Shown here piece by piece: positions 1 through 8,920 of a stretch of DNA of 64,000 nt; the stretch's first letter is position 1, and each line of letters opens with the position of its first letter. The notes under the pieces were generated by a model. The model was not told the DNA's origin. It was given only the letters and a program-made list of their open reading frames with translations, and searched no databases. Source of the stretch: Caballeronia sp. SBC1. GTDB taxonomy: Bacteria; Pseudomonadota; Gammaproteobacteria; Burkholderiales; Burkholderiaceae. Where the stretch lies: assembly GCF_011493005.1 (NCBI RefSeq), contig NZ_CP049159.1:670053-734052 (forward strand), read 5' to 3'. The position numbers were made by a program, and so were the translations under genes.

Positions 1-21
1 CGTGGCGATGGGTGTAATACT

Positions 22-876
22 TCATTGAGTGTGTTCAATGATAGTGTTCGACAAGATGCCAATGCGGGATATCTCTACCTCTATTGTATCTCCTGGCGTA
101 AGCCACACCGGCGGCTCACGAAAGGCGCCGACCCCTCCGGGGGTGCCCGTGATGATCACGTCGCCCGGCTGCAACGCGGTGAACGACGAACAATATTCGA
201 CAAGTTTTTCGATACTGAAAATCAGGTCACTCGTGTTCGCTGACTGCATCACTGTTCCGTTCAGACGTGTGATCAGCGAAAGGTTGGATGGGTCGCCAAT
301 CTCGTCCGCAGTGACAAGCCAGGGGCCAAATGCGCCCGTCGACGGAAAGTTCTTGCCCGGCGTGAACTGGATTGTATGACGCTGCCAGTCACGAATACTG
401 CCATCGTTGTAGCACGAGTATCCCGCGATATGCTCGAGCGCCCGAGCAGCCGGCACACGATGCGCGTACCGGCCGATAATCACGGCAAGCTCGCCTTCGA
501 AGTCCAACTGATTCGACTCTGGCGGACGCACGAGCGCACCACGGTGGCCACACTGTGAGTCAGCAAAGCGCGTGAAAATCATCGGATACTCGGGCAACGC
601 ACGGCCGGTCTCCTTCACGTGCGCGTGGTAGTTGATGCCGACGCACAAAATCTTGCCGGGGTCAGGAATCACAGGCAACATGTCGACCGCTTCGATGGAC
701 AGGCGTTCGGTGGTTGATTCCGCCCATTGGGCGATCGCAGACAGACTCTGCGATGCGATTGCCTGCTTCAGCGTTGTGCCGACCTCGGCTGAAATAGGCG
801 AGGTATCGATGAGTTGGTCCCCGTCAACAATGCCGAACGACGAACGTCCGTTGACGCGAAAACTGGCTAGTTTCAT
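22..876 (-). CDS. Fumarylacetoacetate hydrolase (FAH) family protein
   Basis: The 284-residue protein has the FAH fold layout: a short N-terminal domain of about 70 residues, then the catalytic beta-roll. Visible are the metal-binding DFEGELAVIIG stretch near residue 125, the GKNFPSTGAFGPW segment near 175, and the C-terminal PGDVIITGTPGGVG signature. The family hydrolyses or hydrates 2-oxo acids such as fumarylpyruvate or oxopentenoate at the end of aromatic pathways. That role fits the neighbouring meta-cleavage genes but the exact substrate is inferred. It is the last gene of a minus-strand operon, 39 bp downstream of the permease gene. The ATG has no strong Shine-Dalgarno sequence. Confidence 0.9.
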   Translation of the reverse strand: MKLASFRVNGRSSFGIVDGDQLIDTSPISAEVGTTLKQAIASQSLSAIAQWAESTTERLSIEAVDMLPVIPDPGKILCVGINYHAHVKETGRALPEYPMIFTRFADSQCGHRGALVRPPESNQLDFEGELAVIIGRYAHRVPAARALEHIAGYSCYNDGSIRDWQRHTIQFTPGKNFPSTGAFGPWLVTADEIGDPSNLSLITRLNGTVMQSANTSDLIFSIEKLVEYCSSFTALQPGDVIITGTPGGVGAFREPPVWLTPGDTIEVEISRIGILSNTIIEHTQ

Positions 877-915
877 AGGGTTACGGGTGCAGTAAAGGAT
901 GAAGGAGATGCCTGT

Positions 916-2202
916 TCAGGCCGAGCGCTGAACAGCTTTGGCAATCCGAACGCGAGTCGGCGCACTGGCGAACCATGCGCAAATCGAGGCAAAAATAAGA
1001 CATGAACCCATCAGGACGAGCCCGGACGCAAACGACGACGACACCGACCGAGCGTAACCAACGAGATAGGGTCCGGCGAATGATCCGATGACGCCGCCGA
1101 CATTGACGATCCCCAGCACGACGCCGGTGACGCCAGGCGGTACCGCATCAGTTGCGATTGACCAGACGACCGGATACACGCCATAGATACCGCAGGCTGC
1201 AATGGTCAGTAGCAGCATCGCGATCCCGAAGGATGTGTGTCCGTACGTGGCTGCTCCAACGAGCAGTGCGAGAGCCGCAACAATCAGCGGCCACACGACA
1301 TAGCCACGGCGGCTCGCGGCGCGGTCGGCGAGATTCGACAGGACGATTAGCGAGAGTACGGACACCGCGAACGGCAGCGCGCTGTACCAGCCCAACGCGA
1401 CCGAATCCAGTTCCGTTGCATATTGCTTGATCACACTCGGCAACCAGATCACGAAGCCGAGAAAACCAATGTTCCAGAACAGCAGCACAAAGAACATCAG
1501 TATCACGACTGGAGAACGCAATTGTTCGAACACGACGTCTCGTGTGGCCTCGCGTGCCACAATGGCTTCGCTCGAAGACGCCGACGCTGTGAGGTGTCTG
1601 GAAAGCAACGTGCGGTCCTGTTCGGACATCCATTTTGCCATCGTCGGCTTTTCGGCCATTCCCCACAGCCAGACCACCGACCAGACCAGCGGCAGGATGC
1701 CTTCGGCGATGAAGAGTGTTTCCCACGTTCCGTGTTGCAGAATCAAACCGGCCATCGGTCCGCTCACCGCAGCGGAAACCGGGTAGCAGAGCTGCCAGAT
1801 CCCGTTCGCGCGAGCTCGTTCATTTTCATTGAACCAGGCGCGCACGATCACGAGGAAGGCGGGAAAAATGCCACCTTCAGCAAGACCAAGCAGGAAACGC
1901 ACGACTACCAGCTGCGTGGCATTAGTCACAAAACCCTGCGCAATCGCGATGATTCCCCACGCGACCATAAGGACCGCGACCAGCGACTTCGTGTGACCGC
2001 GATCGGCCAGCCAGCCGCCAGCCGCCTGCGTAATCGCGTAGCCCAAAAACAGCACGCCCGACGAGAACCCGAGCACCGCAGGGGTCAGCCCAAGCTTTAG
2101 ACCCATGGTTGGTATCGCGAAACTGATGTTCGTGCGGTCGAGGAAGGCGATCAGAAAGGTCACCATCATGATTGGTAACAGGATGATCCAGCGGCGTTTC
2201 AT
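916..2202 (-). CDS. MFS transporter, anion:cation symporter (ACS) type
   Basis: The 428-residue protein is very hydrophobic, with about 12 predicted membrane segments. Near the N terminus it carries LDRTNISFAIP, typical of the ACS (phthalate/glucarate/hexuronate) branch of the major facilitator superfamily, followed by GGWLADRGHTKS, the loop 2-3 signature. It probably imports an organic acid with protons across the inner membrane. Its place between the FAH and alpha/beta hydrolase genes suggests it takes up the substrate of this operon, which is inference. A GGAG lies shortly before the ATG. A second MFS permease of a different branch closes the plus-strand operon at 20778-22193. Confidence 0.9.
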   Translation of the reverse strand: MKRRWIILLPIMMVTFLIAFLDRTNISFAIPTMGLKLGLTPAVLGFSSGVLFLGYAITQAAGGWLADRGHTKSLVAVLMVAWGIIAIAQGFVTNATQLVVVRFLLGLAEGGIFPAFLVIVRAWFNENERARANGIWQLCYPVSAAVSGPMAGLILQHGTWETLFIAEGILPLVWSVVWLWGMAEKPTMAKWMSEQDRTLLSRHLTASASSSEAIVAREATRDVVFEQLRSPVVILMFFVLLFWNIGFLGFVIWLPSVIKQYATELDSVALGWYSALPFAVSVLSLIVLSNLADRAASRRGYVVWPLIVAALALLVGAATYGHTSFGIAMLLLTIAACGIYGVYPVVWSIATDAVPPGVTGVVLGIVNVGGVIGSFAGPYLVGYARSVSSSFASGLVLMGSCLIFASICAWFASAPTRVRIAKAVQRSA

Positions 2203-2237
2203 GCTTGTCTCCGTTTTGCGTGTGTTGTATTGGGTGT

Positions 2238-3041
2238 TCAGTCGATGTCGCGCAAGAACACGTCGGCAATGCTGGCCACTAACTCAGGGTCCTCGAGGTG
2301 CGGGAAGTGTCCGAGACCGGGCAACGCGCGTAACTCGACTCGCGCCGCGTTCGTCAGAGCGTCGCGCGCAGCTTCGACCATGTCCTGCGACACGAGCCAG
2401 TCTTCCGTGCCGCGTGCGATCATCACCGGGCAACGCACATTGGAAAGCAGTTCGCGAGAATCGCAATGCGCATACGCGCGCAAGTCGCTTTGCTGCGCGA
2501 TCGGAATGACAGACAAAACGCCCCATTCTGAAAACGCGCGTGCGTCGTCTGACGCGGCCGACCCCACAAGACTCATCGAGAAATCGACATTCGCATGCAT
2601 CAGACTCACTTGCGGATGCGTCATCATGTCAAGGGCCGTTTCGGTAAACGTCGGCGTGTAAGCAGCACCTTGCAATGCGATCGCCGCGCGCACCTCAGGA
2701 TGCCGCGCGGCCAGCAGCAATGACAGATTGCCGCCGACCGAACATCCCATCACTGCCGGACGTTCCAGGCCGAGCGTCTGGGTGAACCGCCACAGCCATG
2801 CCTGAATTGATTCGATATCGCTTAAGCACGCATTGCCCTCCAGCGGCCAGCTTTTGCCGTGACCCGGCAAGTCCGGTGCCACGCAATGATAGGTTTTCGC
2901 CAGCCGCTCGATTACCCCCTGCCATTGACGGTTATCGCGTCCCGCGGTGTGCATCAGCAAAAGGGGTTTCCCTGTCCCGGCGCTTTCGTAGTACGAGCGC
3001 ACACCGTCCACTTCGACGTATCGCCCAACGATCTCAACCAT
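2238..3041 (-). CDS. Alpha/beta hydrolase
   Basis: This 267-residue alpha/beta hydrolase has the nucleophile elbow GCSVGG near residue 120, an HTAGRDN oxyanion-hole loop near 32, and a C-terminal GHFPHLEDP holding the likely catalytic histidine. It resembles the family that includes 3-oxoadipate enol-lactonases and meta-cleavage-product C-C hydrolases. The family fits an aromatic pathway, but the motifs do not separate these activities. Its start overlaps the end of the SCP2-like gene by 8 bases, so the two are probably translationally coupled. Confidence 0.88.
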   Translation of the reverse strand: MVEIVGRYVEVDGVRSYYESAGTGKPLLLMHTAGRDNRQWQGVIERLAKTYHCVAPDLPGHGKSWPLEGNACLSDIESIQAWLWRFTQTLGLERPAVMGCSVGGNLSLLLAARHPEVRAAIALQGAAYTPTFTETALDMMTHPQVSLMHANVDFSMSLVGSAASDDARAFSEWGVLSVIPIAQQSDLRAYAHCDSRELLSNVRCPVMIARGTEDWLVSQDMVEAARDALTNAARVELRALPGLGHFPHLEDPELVASIADVFLRDID

Positions 3042-3429
3042 CTAAGTCTCCTGAGGCGACAATGCGCCGGGTCAGTCTGAACAATTGCCAGAGGGGTCGG
3101 TTCGCCCATGTGGACGCAAGCGCATCGCCACTGACTCTAAGCTTGCCGTGTACGACGTTGGTAGCTTCGCCGTACGCCTTGTCACCAGCGACGAGGCTCG
3201 ACCATTCCTCGACTGGGCCCGACAGTACAAAGGACGGCGTGTCCTTCATCACAAGCGCCAAGGTTCCTTGATCAATCTGCAGTCCGATTCGACTGTCACC
3301 GATCTGGAAGGCGAAAGAAAAGTCTCGCAGGTGTGAGCTCCGGTTGTGGAAGTCGTCATCCGCGTTGGCCGCGGCCGCGACCTGCCGCCAGAATGCTTCG
3401 CTGCAGACGGTCTCATGTTGTACGGTCAT
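3034..3429 (-). CDS. Small SCP2-like (sterol carrier protein fold) protein
   Basis: The 131-residue protein has no signal peptide. Its second half, with a run of the form LSGPVEEWSSLVAGD followed by HGKLRVSGDALA, matches the rhythm of SCP2 sterol-transfer domains (a LxGPxxxWxxLxxG helix and a GKLxVxGD strand). That assignment rests on pattern only. It overlaps the amidohydrolase stop by 4 bases (ATGA) and the alpha/beta hydrolase start by 8, so it is clearly part of the operon. It might bind a hydrophobic intermediate. No catalytic motif is visible. Confidence 0.65.
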   Translation of the reverse strand: MTVQHETVCSEAFWRQVAAAANADDDFHNRSSHLRDFSFAFQIGDSRIGLQIDQGTLALVMKDTPSFVLSGPVEEWSSLVAGDKAYGEATNVVHGKLRVSGDALASTWANRPLWQLFRLTRRIVASGDLDG

Positions 3430-4274
3430 TTGATGTCTCCGATGATGCCAAGCTTGCGTAAGAGTCGATCCGCGTTCCGATAAAGCACCCCTTCGAGCGC
3501 TTCATCCGAGAACGGATGTGCACGTACGCGATCAAGTGCGGTGGGAATCGGAACAACAGGAAAACCGCTTGCGAAGAGGATGCGATCGGGAATGCACGTG
3601 TTGGCGGCTTCAGCGAATTGCGCGCAGCCCGGGAGATGAAAATAGAACGACGTATCGATGTACACATTCTCGTGACGGAACGCGAGTGCAATCGTTTCGG
3701 TGACCCATGGCCAGCCGGAATGGTCGATGATCAGGGTCAGTTCAGGGAAGTCACACGCCACGTCATCAATGGGCAACACGCTACCGTGCTCCAGACGAGG
3801 ACCTGCAAACGGCAATGGTCCGCTCGTGATCACGACCGGCACCCCAAGTTCGGCGCATTTCGCGTAGATCGGATAGAGTCGTCGATCATTCGCCGCAATG
3901 CGACCTCCATAGGGGTCGAGCGCTACGCCTTTCAGGCCGAGCTCCTCGATTGCACGGCGCACTTCTCGCACCGAACGCATGCCTAGCAACGGATCAATAC
4001 CAGCGAGCCCAATGACCCGATCCGGATATTGATGCATCACGTCGGCCACGTATTCATTGGTGACATCGTTGGCGCTTGTTCCACTGGACTGACGTCCGGC
4101 GAACACGACCCGCTCGACGTCGAGTCGTGTCAGATCCTGCATCCACTCGTCGAGGGTGCGGGGTTGGGGTTGCGGGGAACCGAGTTTGCGCATGACGGTT
4201 TGCGTCAACGGCAACTCCAATGCGCGCAGATATTCGGGCGTAGGTGGGCGAGCCCGGAAGTCGATGATGGCCAT
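3426..4274 (-). CDS. Amidohydrolase-related TIM-barrel protein (Amidohydro_2 type)
   Basis: The 282-residue protein resembles the PF04909 family, which includes 2-pyrone-4,6-dicarboxylate lactonase and ACMSD-type decarboxylases. It begins MAIIDFRARPPTP where the family normally has an HxH metal motif, so the first two histidines are replaced. The conserved DHSGWPW strand (residues about 190-196) remains. The late D of the usual SDYP motif is G in ASGFPV. It may be a metal-independent lactonase-like enzyme, or inactive. The ATG at 4274 is chosen because AAGGA precedes it; a TTG one codon upstream is possible. Confidence 0.8.
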   Translation of the reverse strand: MAIIDFRARPPTPEYLRALELPLTQTVMRKLGSPQPQPRTLDEWMQDLTRLDVERVVFAGRQSSGTSANDVTNEYVADVMHQYPDRVIGLAGIDPLLGMRSVREVRRAIEELGLKGVALDPYGGRIAANDRRLYPIYAKCAELGVPVVITSGPLPFAGPRLEHGSVLPIDDVACDFPELTLIIDHSGWPWVTETIALAFRHENVYIDTSFYFHLPGCAQFAEAANTCIPDRILFASGFPVVPIPTALDRVRAHPFSDEALEGVLYRNADRLLRKLGIIGDIK

Positions 4275-4299
4275 CAATCAGTCCTTGCATGAAAGTTAA

Positions 4300-5397
4300 T
4301 CAGTCGCGAAAACGCGCGATGACATCGGGATCGGGATCGAGCCCGAGTCCCGGGCCTTGCGGAACTCGTAGGGAACCTTCAACCGGATGAATCCAGTCGC
4401 CGTAGAGGTTGTCCGCGAGATCAACATAAAGCCGCTCGAATTGCACGTCGTCGTGACCGGATGCGGCAATCAGATGTAGCGTGGCGAGAAAGCCGGGCCC
4501 GAAATAGGGTGAGTGAGGCGCGATGCGTACGTTCGCGCTATCGGCGAGCGCAAAGATCTTCAACATTTCCGAGATGCCACCACACTTGATGACGCTCGGC
4601 TGAACGAAGTCGAGGGAGCGCGCATCGAGCAAATCAGCGAAGCCACGCGCATTCGGCACGTTTTCGCCGGCCGCGATCGGCGCAGCGCCATCTATGCGCA
4701 ACGCTGCCAGCGATGCTCGGTCCTCCGGCGGCCAGATTGGCTCTTCGAGCCAATAGAGGTTTGTCGCGCGAAGACGGTTCGCGATGTTGCGCGCGGCATC
4801 GAACGTCCATGCGCAATTGGTGTCGACCATCAGGCGTGTCGCGGGGCCGGCGGCACTGCGCGCTGCCTCAATATTGGCGACCTCGATCTCATGTAGCTTC
4901 AATGAACGATAGCCCTCACGCAACGCGCGCGAGCAATTGAGCTCGACATCTTGCACATTTCCATATCGCAGCAGGCTCGCGTATGCCGGCAGGCGCGAAA
5001 CGTTCGCACCGGAATTGATGAGTTTGTAGAGCGGCATGCCGGCGATTTTTCCGGCCAGGTCCCACAGCGCAATGTTGACGCCGGAGATGCCATACGTGAC
5101 CGGGCCGTTGCGTCCAAACAGATGAAGTTTCTTCTCCAATGTTTCGCAGATGGAGTCGATTTCCACCGGGTTCGCGCCCAGGACAAGAGGCGTGATCATG
5201 TTGTCGATCACCGCTTTGGTTGCGGGATTGACATTAAAACCGAACGCTTCTCCCCATCCACTCAGGCCTTCGTCAGTGCGAACCTCGACCAGGAGAACAT
5301 CGATCGTGCCCCATACGGCCCCGCCAAAGCCTGTCGGCGACCCTCCGTGAGAGAACGGCAGGCGGACGATAGTCGTCTCTATCGATGCGATCTTCAT
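4300..5397 (-). CDS. Mandelate racemase / muconate lactonizing enzyme family (enolase superfamily)
   Basis: This 365-residue enolase-superfamily protein has the capping domain (residues 1-125) and barrel. Visible are the SLKLHEIEV base motif near 165, the metal ligands in MVDTNCAW, WLEEPIWP and AAGENVPN, and the PSVIKCGGISEM strand. Members abstract an alpha proton next to a carboxylate, giving racemisation, dehydration or cycloisomerisation. Substrate is unassigned. As the first gene of the minus operon it has GGAG before its ATG and a palindrome (5435-5449) 38 bases upstream. Confidence 0.9.
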   Translation of the reverse strand: MKIASIETTIVRLPFSHGGSPTGFGGAVWGTIDVLLVEVRTDEGLSGWGEAFGFNVNPATKAVIDNMITPLVLGANPVEIDSICETLEKKLHLFGRNGPVTYGISGVNIALWDLAGKIAGMPLYKLINSGANVSRLPAYASLLRYGNVQDVELNCSRALREGYRSLKLHEIEVANIEAARSAAGPATRLMVDTNCAWTFDAARNIANRLRATNLYWLEEPIWPPEDRASLAALRIDGAAPIAAGENVPNARGFADLLDARSLDFVQPSVIKCGGISEMLKIFALADSANVRIAPHSPYFGPGFLATLHLIAASGHDDVQFERLYVDLADNLYGDWIHPVEGSLRVPQGPGLGLDPDPDVIARFRD

Positions 5398-6463
5398 GTG
5401 CGGTACTCCTCTTGTCTTATGTGACTGGCTGTCAAGCTGTCTTACAGCTAAGTATATGTACGCTTTTTCAGAGACGCAAGGAGTTTCCGTCGAAGGTTAG
5501 CGGCTCGACATCTATCAGGCCGCGACCCGTGGCTTTGCAATCTCAATCGACCTGCAGTACCGTGCTGCGACAGCAGCTACCGATCCGCGCGGCTTGCCTA
5601 TTCTTGCGCTTCCCGAAGCGGGGTCGGACTATTTCAGCGGGCCGACGGGCGATATTTGCTCCGCACGGTTAGTGCAATTCCCGCCGTCGCAGTGCTCGGC
5701 CGAATCCGTCTCCACCTTCAGCTCGCACATACATCCGCCAAGGCTTTCACCCGTCCAATTTTATTAAGGAGGGTCTGCATAACTCGAGGCGCGACAATTT
5801 TTTGTTGCTGGCACGGTGACAGCCCGTGCTCAATCGCGACCCTTCGAGCCTTCCGATGGCGGCAGGGCGAAGGCTTTGCCAAGTTAACGGTTGTAAATTA
5901 CTTTTTCACTTAAGCATAGTTATCCTTATTAGATAGCTCTCTGAAATGCGGCAGTGACGCTCCAACCATGCCATGTGACGCCTGGAGCACGACAAACAAA
6001 ACGAACGCAAGAGAGCTGTCGTCTCGAGGTCGCAAAACTACTACCGGTACATAGTCAATTCGGAACGGGTGCGGCCAGCAGAATCAAAACAGTGTGCACG
6101 AAGTGACACGACAACTACGTTGACAAACGCCGCGTGCGCGACACTTAACAAAATTGAAATGGACTCTTCAAAATAGTCCAGTGAATCACCGTTGGAATGC
6201 CGAGGCATGGCTCGCAGGGCCAGAGGCCCGCGCCTTGCAGCGTCATTCGCTCTTGTCTACTTGATCAACGCAGAATGGCTCGGTGCCCGTCGGCCAGATC
6301 GGACTCAGTATGCCGCTCGCCTGCAATCCAAGACTGATAGTATTTACGGCGGGAGCACTACTTTATTAGTCAAGCACACCGGCGATACTCGGGATCTCGA
6401 GACAAGGCCCGCGTGAACCGCGTCGGTTATGATAGATGCCGACGAGATTCCGAGTAAGACGGT
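5398..6463. other. Long intergenic region between divergent catabolic operon and IclR gene
   Basis: About 1.07 kb lies between the divergent starts at 5397 and 6464. No convincing gene was found. It is more AT-rich in 5880-6180 and holds the palindrome at 5435-5449 and a TGGACT/AGTCCA inverted repeat (6160-6165 and 6175-6180). A frame around 5508-5770 reads for about 85 codons without a start codon or recognisable motif and may be a gene relic. Confidence 0.5.
5435..5449. promoter_or_regulatory. Perfect palindrome AGCTGT-CTT-ACAGCT, candidate operator
   Basis: A perfect 6+6 inverted repeat with a 3-base spacer lies 38 bases upstream of the enolase-superfamily start, where a repressor or activator of the minus-strand operon would bind. 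Binding by the IclR proteins in this window is inference. Confidence 0.4.
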
Positions 6464-7375
6464 ATGTCCAAACAACCCACCACCGAAAAAATGTCGTCTC
6501 TTGACGCGCTGAACGACGCTGCCGAGACCACTGAGGATACCGCCGCCAGCACGTCCTATCTCGTCCCGGGCCTCGAGCGCGGGCTGCGAATCCTTGGGGA
6601 GTTTTCCGCTCGCGAGCCGATCCTGGGTGCGCCGGAATTATCGAAGCGTATCGGCATCCCGCGCACGACAACATTCCGATTGCTGCAGACGCTCGAGTCG
6701 CTGGGTTTTCTGGAGCGAGTCAATGACGATCGCAATTTCAGGCTCGGCGTCGCGGTGCTGCGACTCGGATTCGAATACCTGAGTTCGCTCGAGCTCACCG
6801 ACTTCGCGGCTCCCATCCTCGAACGTCTTCGGGACGGGACCGGCCTGAATGCCCACTTGCTTATCCGCGATCAACGCGATGTGGTGTTCGTCGCCAAGGC
6901 CCAGAGTCACGACGCCATGTTCAGCTCGGTGAGGGTGCATGTAGGCACGCGTTTCCCCGCGCATGCAACCACGCACGGACACGTACTGATGAGCGATCTT
7001 GGTTTGCCGCAACTGCGCACGCTTTATCCGGAGAAACGTCTCGAGCAGTTCACGGATCGCACGCCGGGCACGGTGAGCGAACTGGAAGAGCGGGTGCGCA
7101 TGTGTGCATCGCAGGGATATGGCTCGAGCGAAGGGGCATTCGAGCGGGGAATCTCGGTGGTGACGGCGCCGGTGCGCGAGCGCTCGGGCAGCATAGTCGC
7201 CGCAGTGACGGTCACGGTGCCGCGTTCGGAATTTGGAACGGCACGTGAGAAGGACGACCTCGTTACTGCCGTGTGCGGCGCGGCGATCGAGCTATCGGTG
7301 CGAATGGGATACCGGCCCTACGATGGAGACCCCACCGCCCAGCTGGCTGCACGACGCGCCGAAAAAACGGAGTGA
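6464..7375 (+). CDS. IclR family transcriptional regulator (1)
   Basis: The 303-residue protein has a disordered N terminus (about 30 residues), a winged helix (GAPELSKRIGIPRTTTFRLL, then LGFLERVNDDRNFRLG) and a C-terminal IclR effector domain ending around residue 285, with ATTHGHVLMSDL and the SSEGAFERGISVVTAPV segment. It is a close paralogue of the second IclR (12890-13753); the two share long runs in the HTH and effector domain. It is divergent from the minus catabolic operon and probably controls it and/or the porin and Rieske operons in response to an aromatic acid. No good Shine-Dalgarno sequence precedes the ATG. Confidence 0.93.
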   Translation: MSKQPTTEKMSSLDALNDAAETTEDTAASTSYLVPGLERGLRILGEFSAREPILGAPELSKRIGIPRTTTFRLLQTLESLGFLERVNDDRNFRLGVAVLRLGFEYLSSLELTDFAAPILERLRDGTGLNAHLLIRDQRDVVFVAKAQSHDAMFSSVRVHVGTRFPAHATTHGHVLMSDLGLPQLRTLYPEKRLEQFTDRTPGTVSELEERVRMCASQGYGSSEGAFERGISVVTAPVRERSGSIVAAVTVTVPRSEFGTAREKDDLVTAVCGAAIELSVRMGYRPYDGDPTAQLAARRAEKTE

Positions 7376-7382
7376 AAGAGCC

Positions 7383-7404
7383 GCGTCGCGTGGATGCGCG
7401 ACGC
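7383..7404. terminator. Possible bidirectional hairpin between convergent IclR and porin genes
   Basis: GCGTCGCG and CGCGACGC form a perfect 8-bp stem around a 6-base loop, just after the IclR stop and before the porin stop. There is no clear T-run, so terminator function is uncertain. Confidence 0.4.
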
Positions 7405-7431
7405 CTCTTGGCGGCCCCGCTTAAACCCGCC

Positions 7432-8505
7432 TTAGAACGCGTGATGAATGCCTGCGAGCACTGCCACCTGATTGCGATTACTCGATACACCCGCCGTGAA
7501 CAGCGCTGCATTCGCCCCTGAGCTGGCGCGCTCGTACAACGCATTCACATATACCTGCGTCATCTTCGACAGCAGATAGATGTCGCCAATCTCGAACTGC
7601 GTATAGCGCGCGCCGGCGAATGTCGTCGTGGCTGCGCCGCCCGCGATCCAGTTGTCCGGAACCATCTTCCACGTCGCGCCCGCATCGTAGCTCTGGAACA
7701 GATTGGACACGCCATTCGATTGCAGTTTCACACGCGTGTACAACGCGTGCGTTACCACGTTGCCGATCGTGTAGGAAACACCTGCGCCCATGTTCTCGAC
7801 TTTATCGGCGGTATAGGTTGCGGCCGGCTGGTTCTGGAAAGTCGCAAGCCCAAGCGTCGAGACGGAGACTGTGCGGTTATGTTCGTTCGAATAGGTCGCC
7901 GCTGCAGTGAAGGGACCGTTCGCGTAACTCACGCCGAAGCTATCCGACTTGCCCGTGGAGAAGTTGGTCGTGTTACCCAGACCCAACATCGCGCCGAAGC
8001 TGAGCCCGTGATAATTCACCGAGGTGAACTTCACTGAGTTGTCGTAGGGAACCACGCCGGTATCCGCGAGTTCGTCAATATTGCCGGGATGGAACGCGTA
8101 CCAGCTTGCCGCTTGATACCCCGTGGACAGCGGCCCGAGGTAGTCAAACGAAAACGGCGTTTGATGTCCCAATGTGACTTTGCCGAACTGGTCGGAACTA
8201 AGGCCCACGTAAGCCTGCCTGTTCCACTCGACACTGCTCTTCGCAAAGGCGCCGGTGTTCGTATAGAAGCCGTTCTCCAACACCACGATCGACTGCAGTC
8301 CGCCGCCCAGATCCTCGACTGCGCGAATACCCCAACGGTCCGGCTGCATGTTGCCTTGCTCTTCCATCCATTTTGCGTGGCCGCCGCTGTTGCTGATGTA
8401 CGCAATACCGGCGTCCAGGCTGCCGTAGAGCGTCACGGTACTTTGCGCCCACGCGCCCGATGCAACGCCGGCCCCAATCAACCCCGCCGCGATGATGTGT
8501 TTCAC
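7432..8505 (-). CDS. Gram-negative outer-membrane porin
   Basis: This is a 357-residue beta-barrel porin of the type common in Burkholderia (porin_4/OmpC-like). A signal peptide (about 20 residues, ending ASGAWA) is followed by the typical STVTLYGSLDAGI first strand, and the protein ends in a C-terminal phenylalanine (GIHHAF), the outer-membrane assembly signal. The GTG start at 8505 is preferred because AGGAGA lies just upstream and the signal peptide begins there; an upstream ATG at 8562 would add a charged tail before the signal peptide. Such porins often admit aromatic acids and are encoded beside their catabolic genes. A site resembling the Rieske operator lies in its promoter region. 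Confidence 0.92.
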   Translation of the reverse strand: MKHIIAAGLIGAGVASGAWAQSTVTLYGSLDAGIAYISNSGGHAKWMEEQGNMQPDRWGIRAVEDLGGGLQSIVVLENGFYTNTGAFAKSSVEWNRQAYVGLSSDQFGKVTLGHQTPFSFDYLGPLSTGYQAASWYAFHPGNIDELADTGVVPYDNSVKFTSVNYHGLSFGAMLGLGNTTNFSTGKSDSFGVSYANGPFTAAATYSNEHNRTVSVSTLGLATFQNQPAATYTADKVENMGAGVSYTIGNVVTHALYTRVKLQSNGVSNLFQSYDAGATWKMVPDNWIAGGAATTTFAGARYTQFEIGDIYLLSKMTQVYVNALYERASSGANAALFTAGVSSNRNQVAVLAGIHHAF

Positions 8506-8596
8506 CTTACGTTCTCCTAATTGTTCGATTGATTCGCGGGCCCTGATTTCCCTGCCACGCATTCCCTTTTCCTCAAGTCGTGTGATCGTTACGAGT

Positions 8597-8612
8597 GTTC
8601 CACCTATGGATC
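8597..8612. promoter_or_regulatory. Imperfect copy of the GTTCC-N6-GGAAC motif upstream of porin
   Basis: GTTCCACCTATGGATC differs in one arm position from the perfect palindrome at 8880-8895. It lies about 90 bases upstream of the porin GTG, so it could be a second binding site of the same regulator. Confidence 0.4.
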
Positions 8613-8833
8613 AACGTCTTGCCTATGGAAAGTATATTGAGTTTTCAAGCTGGGAAAAAAATAAATTCGTGCAGTTGCAGATTGTGGGAAACAGATCTGA
8701 CGTGCACCAAAATTGGTCTGTAAATGACTGTTTTGAAAGAAAAAGCTCAGTAGGGGTGATAGTCCTGCCGGAGCCATAAATCCGCCAATCTTCAGTTCAC
8801 TAAGTGTTTTCACCGAGAGCGTCATTTTTCTTT

Positions 8834-8861
8834 TTGATCAGCGAGAAACCACTTCTATAAT
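8834..8861 (+). promoter_or_regulatory. Sigma-70-like promoter of the Rieske operon
   Basis: TTGATC (8834-8839) and a consensus TATAAT (8856-8861) are separated by 16 bases and lie 60 bases before the ferredoxin ATG. This is the best promoter match seen in the window. Confidence 0.6.
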
Positions 8862-8879
8862 GACCACATGTAAATCAAC

Positions 8880-8895
8880 GTTCCTTATATGGAAC
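8880..8895. promoter_or_regulatory. Perfect palindrome GTTCC-TTATAT-GGAAC, candidate IclR operator
   Basis: This 16-base inverted repeat lies about 19 bases after the TATAAT box, in the likely 5' untranslated region of the Rieske operon, where bound protein would block transcription. Its size and symmetry suit an IclR-type regulator, and two are encoded nearby. Confidence 0.5.
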
Positions 8896-8920
8896 AAACA
8901 AACCCCGGAGGAAGTAAGCA

